This document shows positions 9,875 to 20,064 of a DNA stretch of 64,000 bases, one piece after another. A program made the position numbers and the translations under genes. How positions within the stretch are numbered: position 1 is the first letter of the stretch; each line of letters opens with the position of its first letter. The notes under the pieces were generated by a model. The model did no database searches and was not told where the DNA came from. It worked only from the letters and a program-made list of their open reading frames with translations. Location: the NCBI GenBank assembly GCA_030144725.1, contig JASKMD010000014.1, positions 375,420 through 439,419 on the forward strand, read 5' to 3'. The DNA is from Haematococcus lacustris. Lineage: Eukaryota; Chlorophyta; Chlorophyceae; Chlamydomonadales; Haematococcaceae.

Positions 9875-10560
9875 GCTTGCTCCATGCGGTCCCTTGATCA
9901 TTCCTTATGGGGAGGGAAGAGGGAGGAGGAGGGAAGAGGGAAGAGGGAGGAGGGAGGAGGGTACGCTTTTGCTCTTGTCCGCCGCCCTGGCTGCCGCTAC
10001 TTGTTGCCGTTGTGGTTGTTGCTTCTGGCTGATGGAAGGTGCCACTGCGCCTTGGCACCGAACCTGCTCAAGCAACACATGGCACATGACACATGCCACG
10101 CTCCAACCCCGCGGTCGCACCTCAGAGTCGCATCTATGCATCGCACCTTTGCAAGCTACCTTTGTGCCGTTCGCCCTCAACTCTGTGCTTGATCACAAGT
10201 ACCCTATTCCTTTCGCTGATCGCTAATGGCTGCGAAACCGAGCTGCATGCTGGCCTCTTGGCTGACGACTGATGGCTGCGAAGGCTAGCTGGACCGCATT
10301 TCATGGCCGGCTGCGAGGCTGCACATTTGGGCGCTGTCGATGTCGCCGCTGCTGAGTTTGGGATGGACGTGTCGCGTGTTGCGTGTTGCTGCATTACTGC
10401 GGGCTTTGCGAGGTCGACATGGTTTCCTCTCATGGCGCCTCGCGACCTCATGGCACACCAACGGCATGCTTGGTGGCAGCTAGCGCAGATCCCAATACCA
10501 AGCCCGTCAAATTCGCGCTCTTCAAGTTCGCGCAAGTCACATGCACCCTGCAAGTCACAT
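9875..10560. other. X12 interior without a supported gene
   Basis: There is a GGGAGGAGGGAAGAGG purine-rich run at 9908-9960, then unique sequence with short open frames only. I see no motif. Confidence 0.5.
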
Positions 10561-10564
10561 GCAC

Positions 10565-11310
10565 AAAGCGGGGTTGGCGAAACCCTGCACAGCGTCTTTG
10601 AATGACTTAGGAGAAATCAACACAAGGAACGAAACCCTGCACTGGGTTAGCGAAACCCTGCACGAGGTCTGTGTTGACTTAGGCGAAATCAATGCTTTGA
10701 TCGAGACCCTGCACAAGGTCAGCGAAACCCTGCACTAGGTTAACGAAACCCTGCACAAGGTCTGAGTTGACTTAAAAAAAATCAATGCTTTGATCGAGAC
10801 CCTGCACAAGGTCAGCGAAACCCTGCACTAGGTTAACGAAACCCTGCACAAGGTCTGAGTTGAATTAGGTGAAATCATAGTAGTTGCAGAACCCTGCACA
10901 AGGTCAGCGAAACCCTGCACTAGGTTAGCGAAACCCTGCACGAGGTCTGAGTTGACTTAAAAAAAATCAATGCTTTGATCGAGACCCTGCACAAGGTCAG
11001 CGAAACCCTGCACTAGGTTAACGAAACCCTGCACAAGGTCTGAGTTGACTTAGGTGAAATCATAGTAGTTGCAGAACCCTGCACAAGGTCAGCGAAACCC
11101 TGCACTAGGTTAGCGAAACCCTGCACAAGGTCAGGGTTGACTTAGAAAAAACCAATGCTTGGATCGAAACCCTGCACAAGGTCGGCAAAACCCTGCACAC
11201 GGTCTTAAAACCCTGCACAAGGTTTGCGAAACCCTGCACAAGGTCAAGTGAAACCCTGCACAAGGTTTCAAAGGCTAATTGTGCCTCAAAGAGACAATAA
11301 ACCGTGTGCA
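10565..11310. repeat. Subterminal repeat array of X12 (right part)
   Basis: Dozens of copies of GAAACCCTGCACAAGGTC and relatives, organised in higher-order blocks of about 130 bp that share TTGACTTAGGTGAAATCA spacers. It lies inside the X12 right end. Confidence 0.8.
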
Positions 11311-11614
11311 GGGTTTCAGTAAACTGGCCCCCATTTCTTACTGGCTTTGACTTTGCACATGCTACCTATTAGGTTGTGCTTCTATTCTGATGCTTGACAA
11401 CTCCTCATACTCAGAAATTTTAAAAAGTCACTTCAGTCAGTTAGCACCATCTCCCTTAGCCAAATTCGGGGTGAGGGCCCAGCTGATGGTCCAGCAGCTT
11501 CGCAATGACCAAGAATTTCACTATGGCCCAAGGGAGTCTTCTCCTCCACTAGGTCACAGCAGCCTACATGCCAAGTCTCAGACCTCAACTCGCAAGTTTG
11601 TCGAGCCAGCCAGC

Positions 11615-11632
11615 CCTTATTTGCCAGGAGTG
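11615..11632. repeat. X12 terminal inverted repeat (right)
   Basis: CCTTATTTGCCAGGAGTG differs at three of 18 positions from the X12 left end and the X34 ends. Confidence 0.7.
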
Positions 11633-12674
11633 CCTAGGCAAGAACTTACGTGCCTTGCCTGGTGCATTGCGCAGGTTCTTGGTGCTAAGCAGAACGCTGT
11701 CACCCAAGCTGAACGTGACATCACGCCTACGCTTATTTGCATACCTTTGTTGGCGGTCCTGAGCCACCCTCATGCACTCCTGAGCATGCTTTACCTCATG
11801 CTCCCACTTCTTGGCGAAGCTCTCAGCGGAGGGAGATAGGCACGGCCTGGGCAGCTTATGCAGCACAGGTGTAATGGGTGACTGTCCATAGTTCACCAGG
11901 AATGGTGTGGACTGAATAGACTCTTGCCATGAATTATTAATAGCAAACTCGGCAAAGGCTAAATGCCTAGGCCAATCTTCTTGAGTAGGTAGGATATAAT
12001 GTCTAAGCATTTCTTCCACGACTTGGTTTGTACGTTTAGTCTGACCATCTGACTGAGGGTGATACGCGGTGCTGAAAGCAGGGTCTACACCAATCAGCTT
12101 TCTGACCTCAATCCAGAACTGGTTGTTAAAGGTAGCACCACGATCAGAGATGGTCACTTTAGAAAGGCCATGGTATTTAAATACATGGTCAATATATAAT
12201 TCAGCAAATTCCTTAGCATCCATGGCTTCAATGCATGGGATTAGGTGAACCATCTTTGACAGACGATCCACGACCACACAGATAGAATCATAGCCATGCA
12301 CACCGACTGGAAGCTTAACCACCAAATCCATGGTGACAGATTCCCAGCGGTACCCCGGTATAGACAAGGGATTTAGCAGCCCACCAGGTACTTGGCGTGA
12401 CGCTTTGTTTCGTTGGCATGCATCACAGTTAGTCACATAGTGTCTAACGTCAGCACGCATGGTTTTCCACCAGAACACCCTACGCACACGTTCAAGGGTT
12501 TTGGTGATGCCCACATGACCAGCATACTTAGCATCATGCATTTCGTGCAAGATATGCTCTCGTAGCTGGATATCATTAGGAACTATAATAGTACCTTTAT
12601 CAAGGTGTCGCCACAGTCCCTCCTGGGTCATTTCCCACTCCTCATTCGGCTCAGCAAAGGCGGGGTCAGTGCTA
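11633..12674 (-). pseudogene. LTR-L pol: integrase fragment
   Basis: Ty3-type integrase in one open frame from STDPAFAEPNEEW to KARKFLPR. The HHCC zinc domain is visible (HEMHDAKYAGHVG, then TNCDACQRNK). The DDE core is also present: MDLVVKLP, ISDRGATFN and, about 40 residues later, VVEEMLRHY. YHPQSDGQT precedes the catalytic Glu. X34 cuts the frame on the 5' side and X12 on the 3' side. Removing X34 with one TA restores SAYSTDPAF in frame. The fragment itself has no stop, so LTR-L decayed mainly by insertion. Confidence 0.9.
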
Positions 12675-13713
12675 CACTCGTGGAGAATAAGGGCTGGCTG
12701 GCTCGGCAAACTTGCGAGTTGAGGTCTGAGACTTGGCATGTAGGCTGCTGTGACCTAGTGGAGGAGAAGACTCCCTTGGGCCAAAGTGAAATTCTTGGTC
12801 ATTGCGGAGCTGCTGGACCAGTGGCTGAGCCCTCACCCCGAATTTGGCGTATGAGGAGTTGTCAGGCATCAGAATAGAAGCACAACCTAGTAGGTAGCAT
12901 GTGCAAAGTCAAAGCCAGTAAGGAATGGGGGCCAGTTTACTGAAACCCTGCACTAGGTTTAATCTCTTTGAGGCACAATTAGCCTTTGAAACCTAGTGCA
13001 GGGTTTCAAATGACCTTGTGCAGGGTTTCGCAAACCTTGTGCAGGGTTTTAAGACCGTGTGCAGGGTTTTGCCGACCTTGTGCAGGGTCTCGCTCAAAGC
13101 ATCGATTTCACCTAAGTCAACCCTGACCTCGTGCAGGGTTTTGCAAACCTTGTGCAAGGTTTCGCCGACCTTGTGCAGGGTCTCGCTCAAAGCCTCGATT
13201 TCACCTAAGTCAACCCTGACCTTGTGCAGGGTTTTGCAAACCTTGTGCACGGTTTCGCCGACCTTGTGCAGGGTCTCGCTCAAAGCCTCGATTTCACCTA
13301 AGTCAACCCTGACCTTGTGCAGGGTTTCGCTAACCTAGTGCACGGTTTGGCTGACCCTGTGCACGGTCTCGCACTGCAGAGTCAATTATCAATTGTGCAT
13401 GTGACTTGTGCAGGGTTTCGCAAACCTTGTGCAGGGTTTTAAGACCGTCAGCGAAACCCTGCACACGGTCTATGAAACGCTGCACAAGGTCAGGAACTGG
13501 CTTGACGGCCACCTAGGGGCTGAGCCAGTTGAAACCTTGTGCACGGTTTGGCGAAACCCTGCACAAGGTTTGACCGCTTCAGCTAAAGGCCGATTACAGC
13601 CCAACCACGTCGATTAAAATCATGAAACATATGGCGATGGGACGGCCTTTGAAAGGGCTATCTGCAGTCCCCCTTAACTAAAATCGTTGACTCGGCCTTA
13701 TTCTCCACGAGTG
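12675..13713. mobile_element. X34, non-autonomous TIR transposon (1,039 bp)
   Basis: Both ends are perfect 18-bp inverted repeats, CACTCGTGGAGAATAAGG (12675-12692 and 13696-13713), flanked by TA on each side (12673-12674, 13714-13715). Deleting the element plus one TA restores the LTR-L pol frame exactly. The interior is mostly the CCCTGCACAAGGTC repeat family and has no gene. The CACT start, 2-bp TSD and subterminal repeats suggest an EnSpm/CACTA-like miniature element; a TA target alone would also fit Tc1/mariner, but the sister copies have GG and TG targets. Confidence 0.85.
12950..13480. repeat. Subterminal repeat array of X34
   Basis: Copies of ACCTTGTGCAGGGTTTCG in both orientations, including three blocks of about 85 bp with CAAAGCCTCGATTTCACC spacers. 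Confidence 0.85.
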
Positions 13714-14800
13714 TATAGGCACTAACTAGCCAATCTGTGACCTGAGAAGGGTGACCAGGACACTCAGGGATCTGTGCCTCACAGTCATTAGAGACCGGGT
13801 CAGCCCACCTTAACCGCTTAGGCTCTGATGGCTTTAGAGCATCATCAGAGTCAGCATCATGGTCAGGGTCTGATCCAGCGGCAGGCTGCTGTTCGCTGCC
13901 TCCGCTGCCGCTGCTCAACGGTGTACCCGCACCGACGTCCTCCCCCTCCTGTAATCTCCGCTTCTGCTGCCTGGTCGTCACCAGGATTTTGTCAGTATCA
14001 GTCTTAGCCGTCGCTGAAGTTACTGGAATACGTGACAGTGGATCGGCAGGATTAGTGTTGCCAGGTAGGTATTTAATGGTGTAATTAAATCGGGATAAGA
14101 ACTCCAACCAGCGGCTTTGCCTACGGGACAGTTTAGACTGCGTAGGTAGGGCCTCTAGAGGGCGGTGATCAGTAAACAGGGTAAATGGCACACCTTCAAG
14201 GTAGCACCGCCACTGTGTACACGCAGCAATAATGGCCAAAGTTTCCTGTTCCCCAGTGGTGTAATTCATTTCAGCCTTTGACAGCTTACGTGAATAGTAT
14301 GCCAGGGGGTAACCATCCTGCGTCAATACTGCGCCAACACCCAATAGTGAGGCGTCACAGTAGACTTCAAAGGGCTTGGTTATATCAGGTAAGCGGAGCA
14401 TAGGCACCTTAATAATGGCCTGCTTTAGAGCATTGAAAGCATCTAGCTGGGGTTTAGGCCATTGTGCCCAGTTGAATGTTTTGCCTTCAGGGCCAGTTAA
14501 ATTTGTAAGTGGAACAGCAATGGAACTAAAATTACGCACAAATTTACGTACATAATTAGCCATGCCAAGGAATGACTGTAGAGCTGTCAAGTTCGTAGGA
14601 ACAGGCCAGTCTTTGATTGCAGTCACCTTGCTGGGGTCTACAGCTACACCATCTTTAGAGATGATGTGCCCCAGGAAAGGTAAAGACTCTTTCATAAATT
14701 CACATTTGGATAATTTAGCAAAATACTTATGCTTTCGCAGCAAACTGAATATTTCACGAAGGTGTGACAGGTGCTCCTGGATAGACTTGGACATGATTAA
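13714..14800 (-). pseudogene. LTR-L pol: RT C-terminus and RNase H
   Basis: Read from 14800 downward the frame starts LIMSKSIQEHLSHLREIF, just after the YLDD box that lies beyond the insertions at 16485. It continues through the RT connection (FLGHIISKDGVAVDP, FLGMANYVRKFV). The RNase H domain has YCDASLLGVGAVL, SRKLSKAEMNYTTGEQE and FTDHRPLEA. An ADPLSRIPV linker and an acidic Asp/Ser-rich spacer follow. The frame is intact to the X34 insertion in SAY. This copy keeps the RNase H domain that LTR2 has lost. Confidence 0.9.
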
Positions 14801-15006
14801 GTAGTAGATAGTTGGCAAACATGGAGTGTTAAGCCCGCCTAAAGACGCGAGGCCGAGGTCCGAGCGCGTAACAGCCCGAGACCTCAGCCAGAGGCCGCGG
14901 AGCGTAGCGACGCGGCCGATGGCTGAGGTCGAGGGCTGTTACGCGCGAGGACCGAGGCCGAGCGTCTTTAGGCGCGCTTAACACGCACATGTTTGCCAAC
15001 TATCTA
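14801..15006. mobile_element. Fold-back (hairpin) element, copy 1
   Basis: A near-palindrome of about 206 bp: GTAGATAGTTGGCAAACATG at the left matches inverted CATGTTTGCCAACTATCTA at the right, and the inner arms pair almost throughout (GCGAGGCCGAGG, GAGCGTAGCGACGCGG centre). It sits next to a separate TIR element (15009-16484) inside the LTR-L RT. Two related copies occur at 20655-20862 and 28233-28436. Confidence 0.75.
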
Positions 15007-15281
15007 ATGTAGTTGGGTGTTACGCGCGTTTTAACGTGCGTTGACGCTAGTTTGGTCGTTTCCCACTCCGCTCAAATCTCACTCCTCAAAAGTGAGGCGC
15101 CGATTTGGAAGCCTGGCCTCTCTTGCCGACTTGTGTTGGCGATATGGAAGAGCCGTTGGAGTGGCACCTTCTCTGAGACCCACTCCCAGCTCGTGGCGCT
15201 CTTCGGGTTGGTAAGCCAACCGTACATCAGCGGCTGCTTTGTTATTCGCGTTGCTTAACATGCATTGCTCCTCATTGGCAG

Positions 15282-15685
15282 CCGCACCCATCTCCAGCCC
15301 AGCCGAAAAATCAGCCGCTGGTTCAGCCGGAGCTGCAGGTGAGTTAGTTGTTTAGCTAGTTGTGTTTTAGTCCCTCTACAGTAGCTTGTGTGCTCGCAGT
15401 CGCTTCTTCCGCTGCTCCACAATTTGCAGCGGGCCAGGCATGCGGTGATGTCCGCCTAGCTGCAGCTAGTGGACGAGCAGGTGATGTGCTTCGGAGCTGC
15501 TTTGTGGGAAGACGAACGGTGTACATCTGTACTGTGCGTGTGTTATGGATGCGCAGGACTGTTCACGCTCTTACGGTCTGACCCGGCTATCACCAAGGCT
15601 CAGCAAACAAGCACGCTTAACAAGAAGACCAAGGACATGGAGACGCGCACAATGATGGCGTTGCAGTGCCTCTTGGTATGCACAG
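15282..15685 (+). pseudogene. Three-exon fragment related to the 27.3-28.1 kb gene
   Basis: Candidate exons are 15282-15338 (57 bp), 15400-15444 (45 bp) and 15557-15685, each bounded by AG and GT and all joined in phase 1. The first exon has the same length and phase as exon 4 of the 27260-28107 gene. The last encodes DPAITKAQQTSTLNKKT, which aligns with DPSIAKAQLHSTVCPKT there; D-P-x-I-x-K-A-Q is shared. Function is unknown. Upstream exons are missing and the frame runs into a GT microsatellite, so this is probably a truncated relative inside a small transposon. Confidence 0.5.
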
Positions 15686-15762
15686 CCTAGGAATAGCTGC
15701 CATGCTTGCCCAGCTTGCCTTTTCTTGCTTTGCCTCTAGCCTTCATGTGACTGTAAGAGTTG

Positions 15763-15970
15763 TGTGCTTGGTGTGTATGTATGCGTGTGTGTGTGCGTGC
15801 GTGTGCGTGTGTGCGTGTGTGTGTGCATGTGTGCGTGCGTGTGTGTGCTTGGTGTGTGTGTGTGTGTGCTTGGTGTGTGCGTGTGTGTGTGCATGTGTGT
15901 GGCGTGTGTGTGCTTGGTGTGTGCGTGTGTGTGCTTGGTGTGTGCGTGCGTATGTGTGTGTGTGTGCTTG

Positions 15971-16002
<32 letters not shown>

Positions 16003-16081
16003 GTGTGTGCATGCGTGTGTGTGCTTGGTGTGTGTGTGCGTGCGTGTGTGTGTGCATGTGTGCGTGCGTGTGTGCGTTTGG

Positions 16082-16119
<38 letters not shown>

Positions 16120-16189
16120 TGGTGTGTGCGTGTGTGTGCGCGTGTGTGTGTGAGTGGGTGTGCGTGTGTGTGTGTGTGTGCGTGTGTTT
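15763..16189 (+). repeat. Compound (GT)n / (GCGTGT)n microsatellite
   Basis: About 430 bp of GT-rich repeats with recurring GTGTGTGCTTGGTGTGTG blocks. Cys/Val and His/Thr open frames across it are artefacts of composition. Confidence 0.95.
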
Positions 16190-16484
16190 GGGCTGTTAGG
16201 GTTGACAGGGCAAGTTTCCAACATGCAAGCCTAGTTGCAGCAGCTGCAAGTGCAATAGCTGCCAGAGCAGATTCAGCTGTTGCATGTTGCTGTTTATGCA
16301 AAACATGCGTTAGGATTAGAGCGATGTCTCTTAAACACGCATGTTTAAATTTTCAAACGGTTCTTAAACAGCGAAAAGTGCATCTTAAACAGCGAAAAGC
16401 GCATCTTAAATAGCCTTCACCCCCTATTATGGCCTCCTAAATGAGCCGTAAATGAGTCTTTAAACGCCAGTAACACCCAACTAC
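16190..16484. other. Right end of the 1.5-kb TIR element, no gene
   Basis: Contains a short repeat, CTTAAACAGCGAAAAGyGCAT (two to three copies, 16364-16408), then the terminal inverted repeat. I see no coding signal. Confidence 0.6.
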
Positions 16485-17953
16485 AATGTCATCAAGGTAT
16501 ACCAGAGCACACCGGTCAATCACCGTGGCAAAGGCCTGGTTCATTGCCCGTTGAAATGTAGCGGGAGCATTGGTTAAACCAAAGCATAACACTTTATATT
16601 GATAGTGTCCCATGGGCGTCCTAAAAGAAGTTTAGGAATATCTTCATCAGGTATTCTGATTTGGTGATAGCCAGCCTGGAGATCCAGGGAGGAAAACACA
16701 GTCATACCCGATAATTTATCAAATAGATCATCAATTCTGGGTAGAGGGCATTGGTCACGTATAGTGAGTTTGTTTAGCTGGCGGTAGTCTACGCACATGC
16801 GCAGCTCACCGGACTTCTTCTTTACAAAAAGAACTGGTGCTGCAAATGGGGAGGAGCTAGGCTCTACCAGCCCTTTTGACAACATGTCAGTAACCTGTTT
16901 TTTCACTTCTTCTTGCTCTGGCCGACTCATCCTATAACTGGGCCTGGCAGGAGGTTTAGCACCATCCTGCAGGGGTATAGAGTGCCCTACATCACGTGCA
17001 GGAGGCAACCCAGTGATAGGCTCAAACACATCAGAGAACTCCATAAGGAGGCTCTTTAATTGTGCAGCCTGCTCAGGGGGAACACCAGGTGGGTCTTGCA
17101 GGTTCTCATAAGAGACCAGTGCAACCACACTTGTGCCTCCTTCTTTGAGCCACTTAGCAGCCGTTTTAGCAGACACGGGGGTAGATACCACCTCTGTGCC
17201 AGGCATCAGGAAACCAGAAGGAATAGCAAAAGCTTCTTTTACAGGTTTTACAGTTTGTAGAGACTCAACTGCACAGTTAACTGACCCCTTCTTGCTTACC
17301 GCTGAAGGTAGTAGAGTAGGCTGGCCCTTAGGGGTCCGCAGGGTGAGGGACTTGTCAACATAGTCAAGCAAGGCCCCCTGCACAGTCAGCCAGTCAGCAC
17401 CAAGCAGGATGTCATATTCATGCACCAGCTCTGGCATCACAGTCAAGGTGCAGAAGCAGCTAAACTGCTGAATGGACAAGTGCACTTTCACATACTGTGT
17501 ACAGTACACTGATTGGTTGTTAGCAACCTCATAACGAAGTGCCACAGGATACTCATAGAGTCTCAGTTTGTGTGTAGACACAAATGAATCACTGATGAAT
17601 GAATCATCAGCGCCGCCATCAGCAAGGCAGAAGCATGCATGCTGACGGTCTAGGGTGCCAGCAAATCTGAACCTCACCTTGCCATCACGTCCCACCATGC
17701 CCAGCACATGTGCCTGTTGAGGCTGAGCCACAAAGGGAGCAGCAGTCTTACATGGCACATCATTCAAAGCAGGACTACACAGTCTTGCTGACAGGGCAGG
17801 CAGGGGCTCTACAGGGCAGGCAGGCAATGGAACTGTTGTTGAGTTGGCCTTGGGCACACTCACACCATCATCAGCTCCTACAACAGCAGCATCATGCAAC
17901 AGTTGTTCAGATTGATCCACAGCACAGTCCTGGCTGGCTGGCTGGGCAACACC
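16485..17953 (-). pseudogene. LTR-L pol: protease and reverse transcriptase N-terminus
   Basis: This lies in frame with gag, directly after its TAG stop. An aspartic-protease-like segment reads [12 protein letters not shown], so the usual D-T/S-G triad is D-G-G here; ILLGADWL follows. The RT palm begins with [16 protein letters not shown] and continues [13 protein letters not shown] and [20 protein letters not shown] one-base shift near 16620 (PKLLLGRPW in place of an expected PKTAFRTPMG-like segment) closes the frame at 16574. Coding similarity goes on in the other frame to VYLDDI at 16485, where the two small elements are inserted. The copy is therefore broken by both frameshift and insertions. 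Confidence 0.88.
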
Positions 17954-17956
17954 CTA
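17954..17956 (-). promoter_or_regulatory. Candidate readthrough stop (TAG) between gag and pol of LTR-L
   Basis: gag ends CGC-TAG and the frame continues GGT GTT GCC CAG CCA, encoding [10 protein letters not shown] before pol. LTR2 has TGA at the same position followed by CVAQPAGQDC. A shared in-frame stop with conserved downstream codons suggests readthrough expression of gag-pol. Confidence 0.6.
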
Positions 17957-19471
17957 GCGGTTGGTAGCAATACGGGCCCGGCTGACGCCACGGCGCATGC
18001 CCTGATCCCTAGGCTTAGCAGCCTTAGGTGGGGGCTGGGGCTCTGGCTCCTGATCTGACTCAGAAGCACCAGACTCAGAAGGGGGCTTGGACTTGGCTTG
18101 GCCAGGCTTCTTGGCACCCTCAGGTGGGTGAGGATACCCAGACCTGCGCCGGGCTTCAACAGCCGTGAAGTGGCGAAAGGGGCAGGGGTGGTTGGTCAGG
18201 TGGCCTGGGTGGTTGCACTTGAAGCAATACTGCCCAGGCAATAGGGGTTTCTTGGACCACAGCTCATCATGTCTGGGCCTCTTGCCAGCACCACCAGAAA
18301 CAGGGGGCTTATTGCCACGCCTGCCGGGGTGGGCCTCACCTCCCAGGGCACTTGACGCCTGCACAGCATGGACACCAGAGGTACCAGCACCCTTAGTAGG
18401 TGTGGTGGTGGACAGCATGACCACATTGCGCTGAGCCTGCTTAGCAGCCTCCATAGCCTGAGACAGTGTGGGGTTCTTAAATGCAGCCAGGTCCTTGAGA
18501 ACAGCAGGCTGTAAAGCAGAGCTGAGACCCCTGGTGAACACCATGGCCAGCAAAGGCTGACACATGCCGTCATTTCCTGCAAACAGCAGATTGTTTCTGA
18601 ATTCAGTGATGTACTGGCCCAGGAGCATTCCTGCAGACATCTTGATGGCACCATCAAGCAGCTTAGTACGGGCGACATTACAGTCGTCACGCAGGTCGTC
18701 TCCTGTGTACTCGCAGAAGGCGGCACGTAGGTAAGGCCAGTCAGGAACATCAGCATACAAGGCAGCAAAGGACTCCTTGATGGATGGATACCAAGTGTTG
18801 CGAGCAGCGCCAGTCAAGAAAGCAGGCAGCGTGGATGCAACATCACAGTGACGCTCAAGGTCGTCGCAGAACGCTAAGGCTCTGCGATGGGTGTTGCTGC
18901 ACGCATCAGTCCACTTATCTGGGCCAGGTATAGACCTGGAACCCAAGGACAAGGGAAACGGCAGGGTAAGAGGAGAAGGACCCATAGGGGCGCCTCGATC
19001 TGGCCCTGCAGCACCTACACCAGGCTGTCCAGTCGACGCAGGGGCACCTGCCCTGCCTGCTGGATCTACCCTGCGAGGTGGAAGGGGTCGAGACGGTACC
19101 TTAGCAGTGATGGAAGACAGCGCTTGGCGGAGAGCTTCATTCTCGGCCTGAATCTGCAGCTGCTGCGCCTCCAGCTCGAGGATGTAGTCCTCGTCTCCTC
19201 CGATGTAGCGAGGTCGTTGCTCGTCCATCTCGCCCTCTTCCACTTCGCCACCAGGGGTATCCTCTGGGTTATCGCCAGAAGGAGAGTCACCAGGGGCTTT
19301 AGAGCCACCTGAGAAAGTTTCCACAACGGCGTTGAACTTCGCCCGAAGCACTGGATTAGTCCGAGCTGCTTCTAGGAGCTTATCTAGCATATCAACGCCG
19401 GGCTCTGAAGGGGTATTGCTGGGGGGTTCGGCTACGGCGGATGGCCCGCCATTGCCTGGATTGTCTGTCAT
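17954..19471 (-). CDS. LTR-L gag
   Basis: About 505 residues from the ATG at 19471 (MTDNPGNGG). An earlier in-frame ATG lies inside the primer-binding site and is less likely. The N-terminal part is acidic and coiled-coil-like (residues about 60-110), then Pro/Gly-rich. The central capsid-like region has WTDACSNTHRRALAFCDDLE and MSAGMLLGQYITEFRNNL, which match the LTR2 gag (CLATSRVAEIFCEDLE; MSAGSTLNSYITEFRN). The zinc knuckle is CFKCNHPGHLTNHPC, with five instead of four residues before the last Cys. It ends in a basic tail and TAG at 17956-17954. The pol frame continues in the same frame after the stop. Confidence 0.85.
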   Translation of the reverse strand: MTDNPGNGGPSAVAEPPSNTPSEPGVDMLDKLLEAARTNPVLRAKFNAVVETFSGGSKAPGDSPSGDNPEDTPGGEVEEGEMDEQRPRYIGGDEDYILELEAQQLQIQAENEALRQALSSITAKVPSRPLPPRRVDPAGRAGAPASTGQPGVGAAGPDRGAPMGPSPLTLPFPLSLGSRSIPGPDKWTDACSNTHRRALAFCDDLERHCDVASTLPAFLTGAARNTWYPSIKESFAALYADVPDWPYLRAAFCEYTGDDLRDDCNVARTKLLDGAIKMSAGMLLGQYITEFRNNLLFAGNDGMCQPLLAMVFTRGLSSALQPAVLKDLAAFKNPTLSQAMEAAKQAQRNVVMLSTTTPTKGAGTSGVHAVQASSALGGEAHPGRRGNKPPVSGGAGKRPRHDELWSKKPLLPGQYCFKCNHPGHLTNHPCPFRHFTAVEARRRSGYPHPPEGAKKPGQAKSKPPSESGASESDQEPEPQPPPKAAKPRDQGMRRGVSRARIATNR

Positions 19472-19484
19472 GTTGCTGTACCGA

Positions 19485-19500
19485 CGTCGGTCGGAAACCA
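19485..19500 (-). promoter_or_regulatory. LTR-L primer-binding site
   Basis: TGGTTTCCGACCGACG lies two bases inside the 5' LTR on the minus strand. It would pair with a tRNA ending CGGAAACCA. LTR2 has the same site and LTR1 and LTR3 share its first nine or more bases. Confidence 0.7.
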
Positions 19501-19502
19501 TT

Positions 19503-19732
19503 TGTCACGGCCTAGCCGCTGCCTTTAATCTTACAGTGTGAGCGGCATGTCCACTTAGAAATGTCCAACGCAGTCTCTACTATCCACACTCTCGCACAGC
19601 AACTGAGCCCAGGTTTAGAACGGGACCCTCGGGAGTCGAACCCGAATGGTGAGCTGGTAGCAGCCCACCATTGACCTCCTCAGTCACTCTGCTAAAGTGT
19701 GGTTTACGGATACGCATAAGCGCACCGTCACA
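19503..19732 (-). repeat. LTR-L 5' LTR (230 bp)
   Basis: Minus-strand orientation, with TG...CA ends. It is followed by the CATCG duplication (19733-19737) and then plus-strand LINE. Only about two differences from the other LTR suggest a fairly recent insertion. It contains the same T-arm-like hairpin (GGGTTCGACTCCC). Confidence 0.92.
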
Positions 19733-20064
19733 CATCGGGCGAACCGGAGGTGGCAGCGGTGGCTGATGGACCCCTGCGGGCGCTGGAGCTCAAGTGGGAG
19801 GCCAACGCGCAGCAGGTGGCAGGCCAGAGGGCAGCGGGGGAGCGGGAGCAGCAGGGCAGGGATGTGGAGGAGCGGCTCCCCGAGGAGGTGCAGGGCAGCC
19901 AACCGCCTCGCTGGCTTGACACCTCCGCCAGGGCGCACCAGTGACCATCGCCGCAAATGAGGACGGCCCAGCAGGCTGAGCGGCAGCTGGAGGCCCAGCA
20001 GCGGCGTGTGGGCAGGCAGCCAGTTGCTCAGCCCGCCCTCCGGGCCGACACCGTGGACCAGCTG
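19733..20064 (+). pseudogene. LINE fragment between LTR-L and X5
   Basis: Plus-strand LINE linker sequence (GGCAGCGGTGGCTGATGG onward) equal to about 62625-62960 in the other array. It has an in-frame TGA at GCACCAGTGA (19935-19944). It ends GACCAGCTG, and the LINE resumes at 44323 with TGGCTGTGGG, so X5 sits between with a TG duplication. Confidence 0.88.

Larger units (their letters stand above)
7701..11632. mobile_element. X12 TIR transposon, right part
   Basis: This runs from the breakpoint at 7700 to the terminus CCTTATTTGCCAGGAGTG at 11615-11632. It contains a proline-rich open frame, G-rich microsatellites, two intron-like cassettes and a long subterminal repeat array. The sequence just inside the end (11390-11614) is homologous to the corresponding end of X34 (12693-12870). 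Beyond 11632 the LTR-L integrase frame resumes. Confidence 0.65.
15009..16484 (+). mobile_element. TIR element with gene fragment (1,476 bp)
   Basis: The left end GTAGTTGGGTGTTAC is matched by the right end GTAACACCCAACTAC, and similarity extends a few bases inward (GCGTTTTAA versus GCGTTTAAA). AAT precedes the left end and follows the right end, a possible 3-bp TSD. Removing this and the fold-back restores GACATT-TTAATC, the D-I-L-I of the LTR-L reverse transcriptase. It carries exons related to the unknown gene at 27260-28107 and a GT microsatellite. Confidence 0.65.

Noticed and set aside
10230..10560. Short frames of 60-139 codons in the X12 interior
   Set aside because: No conserved motif or duplicate copy; probably chance.
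15666..16301. Cys/Val- and His/Thr-rich open frames of 100-217 codons
   Set aside because: They are translations of a GT/CA microsatellite.
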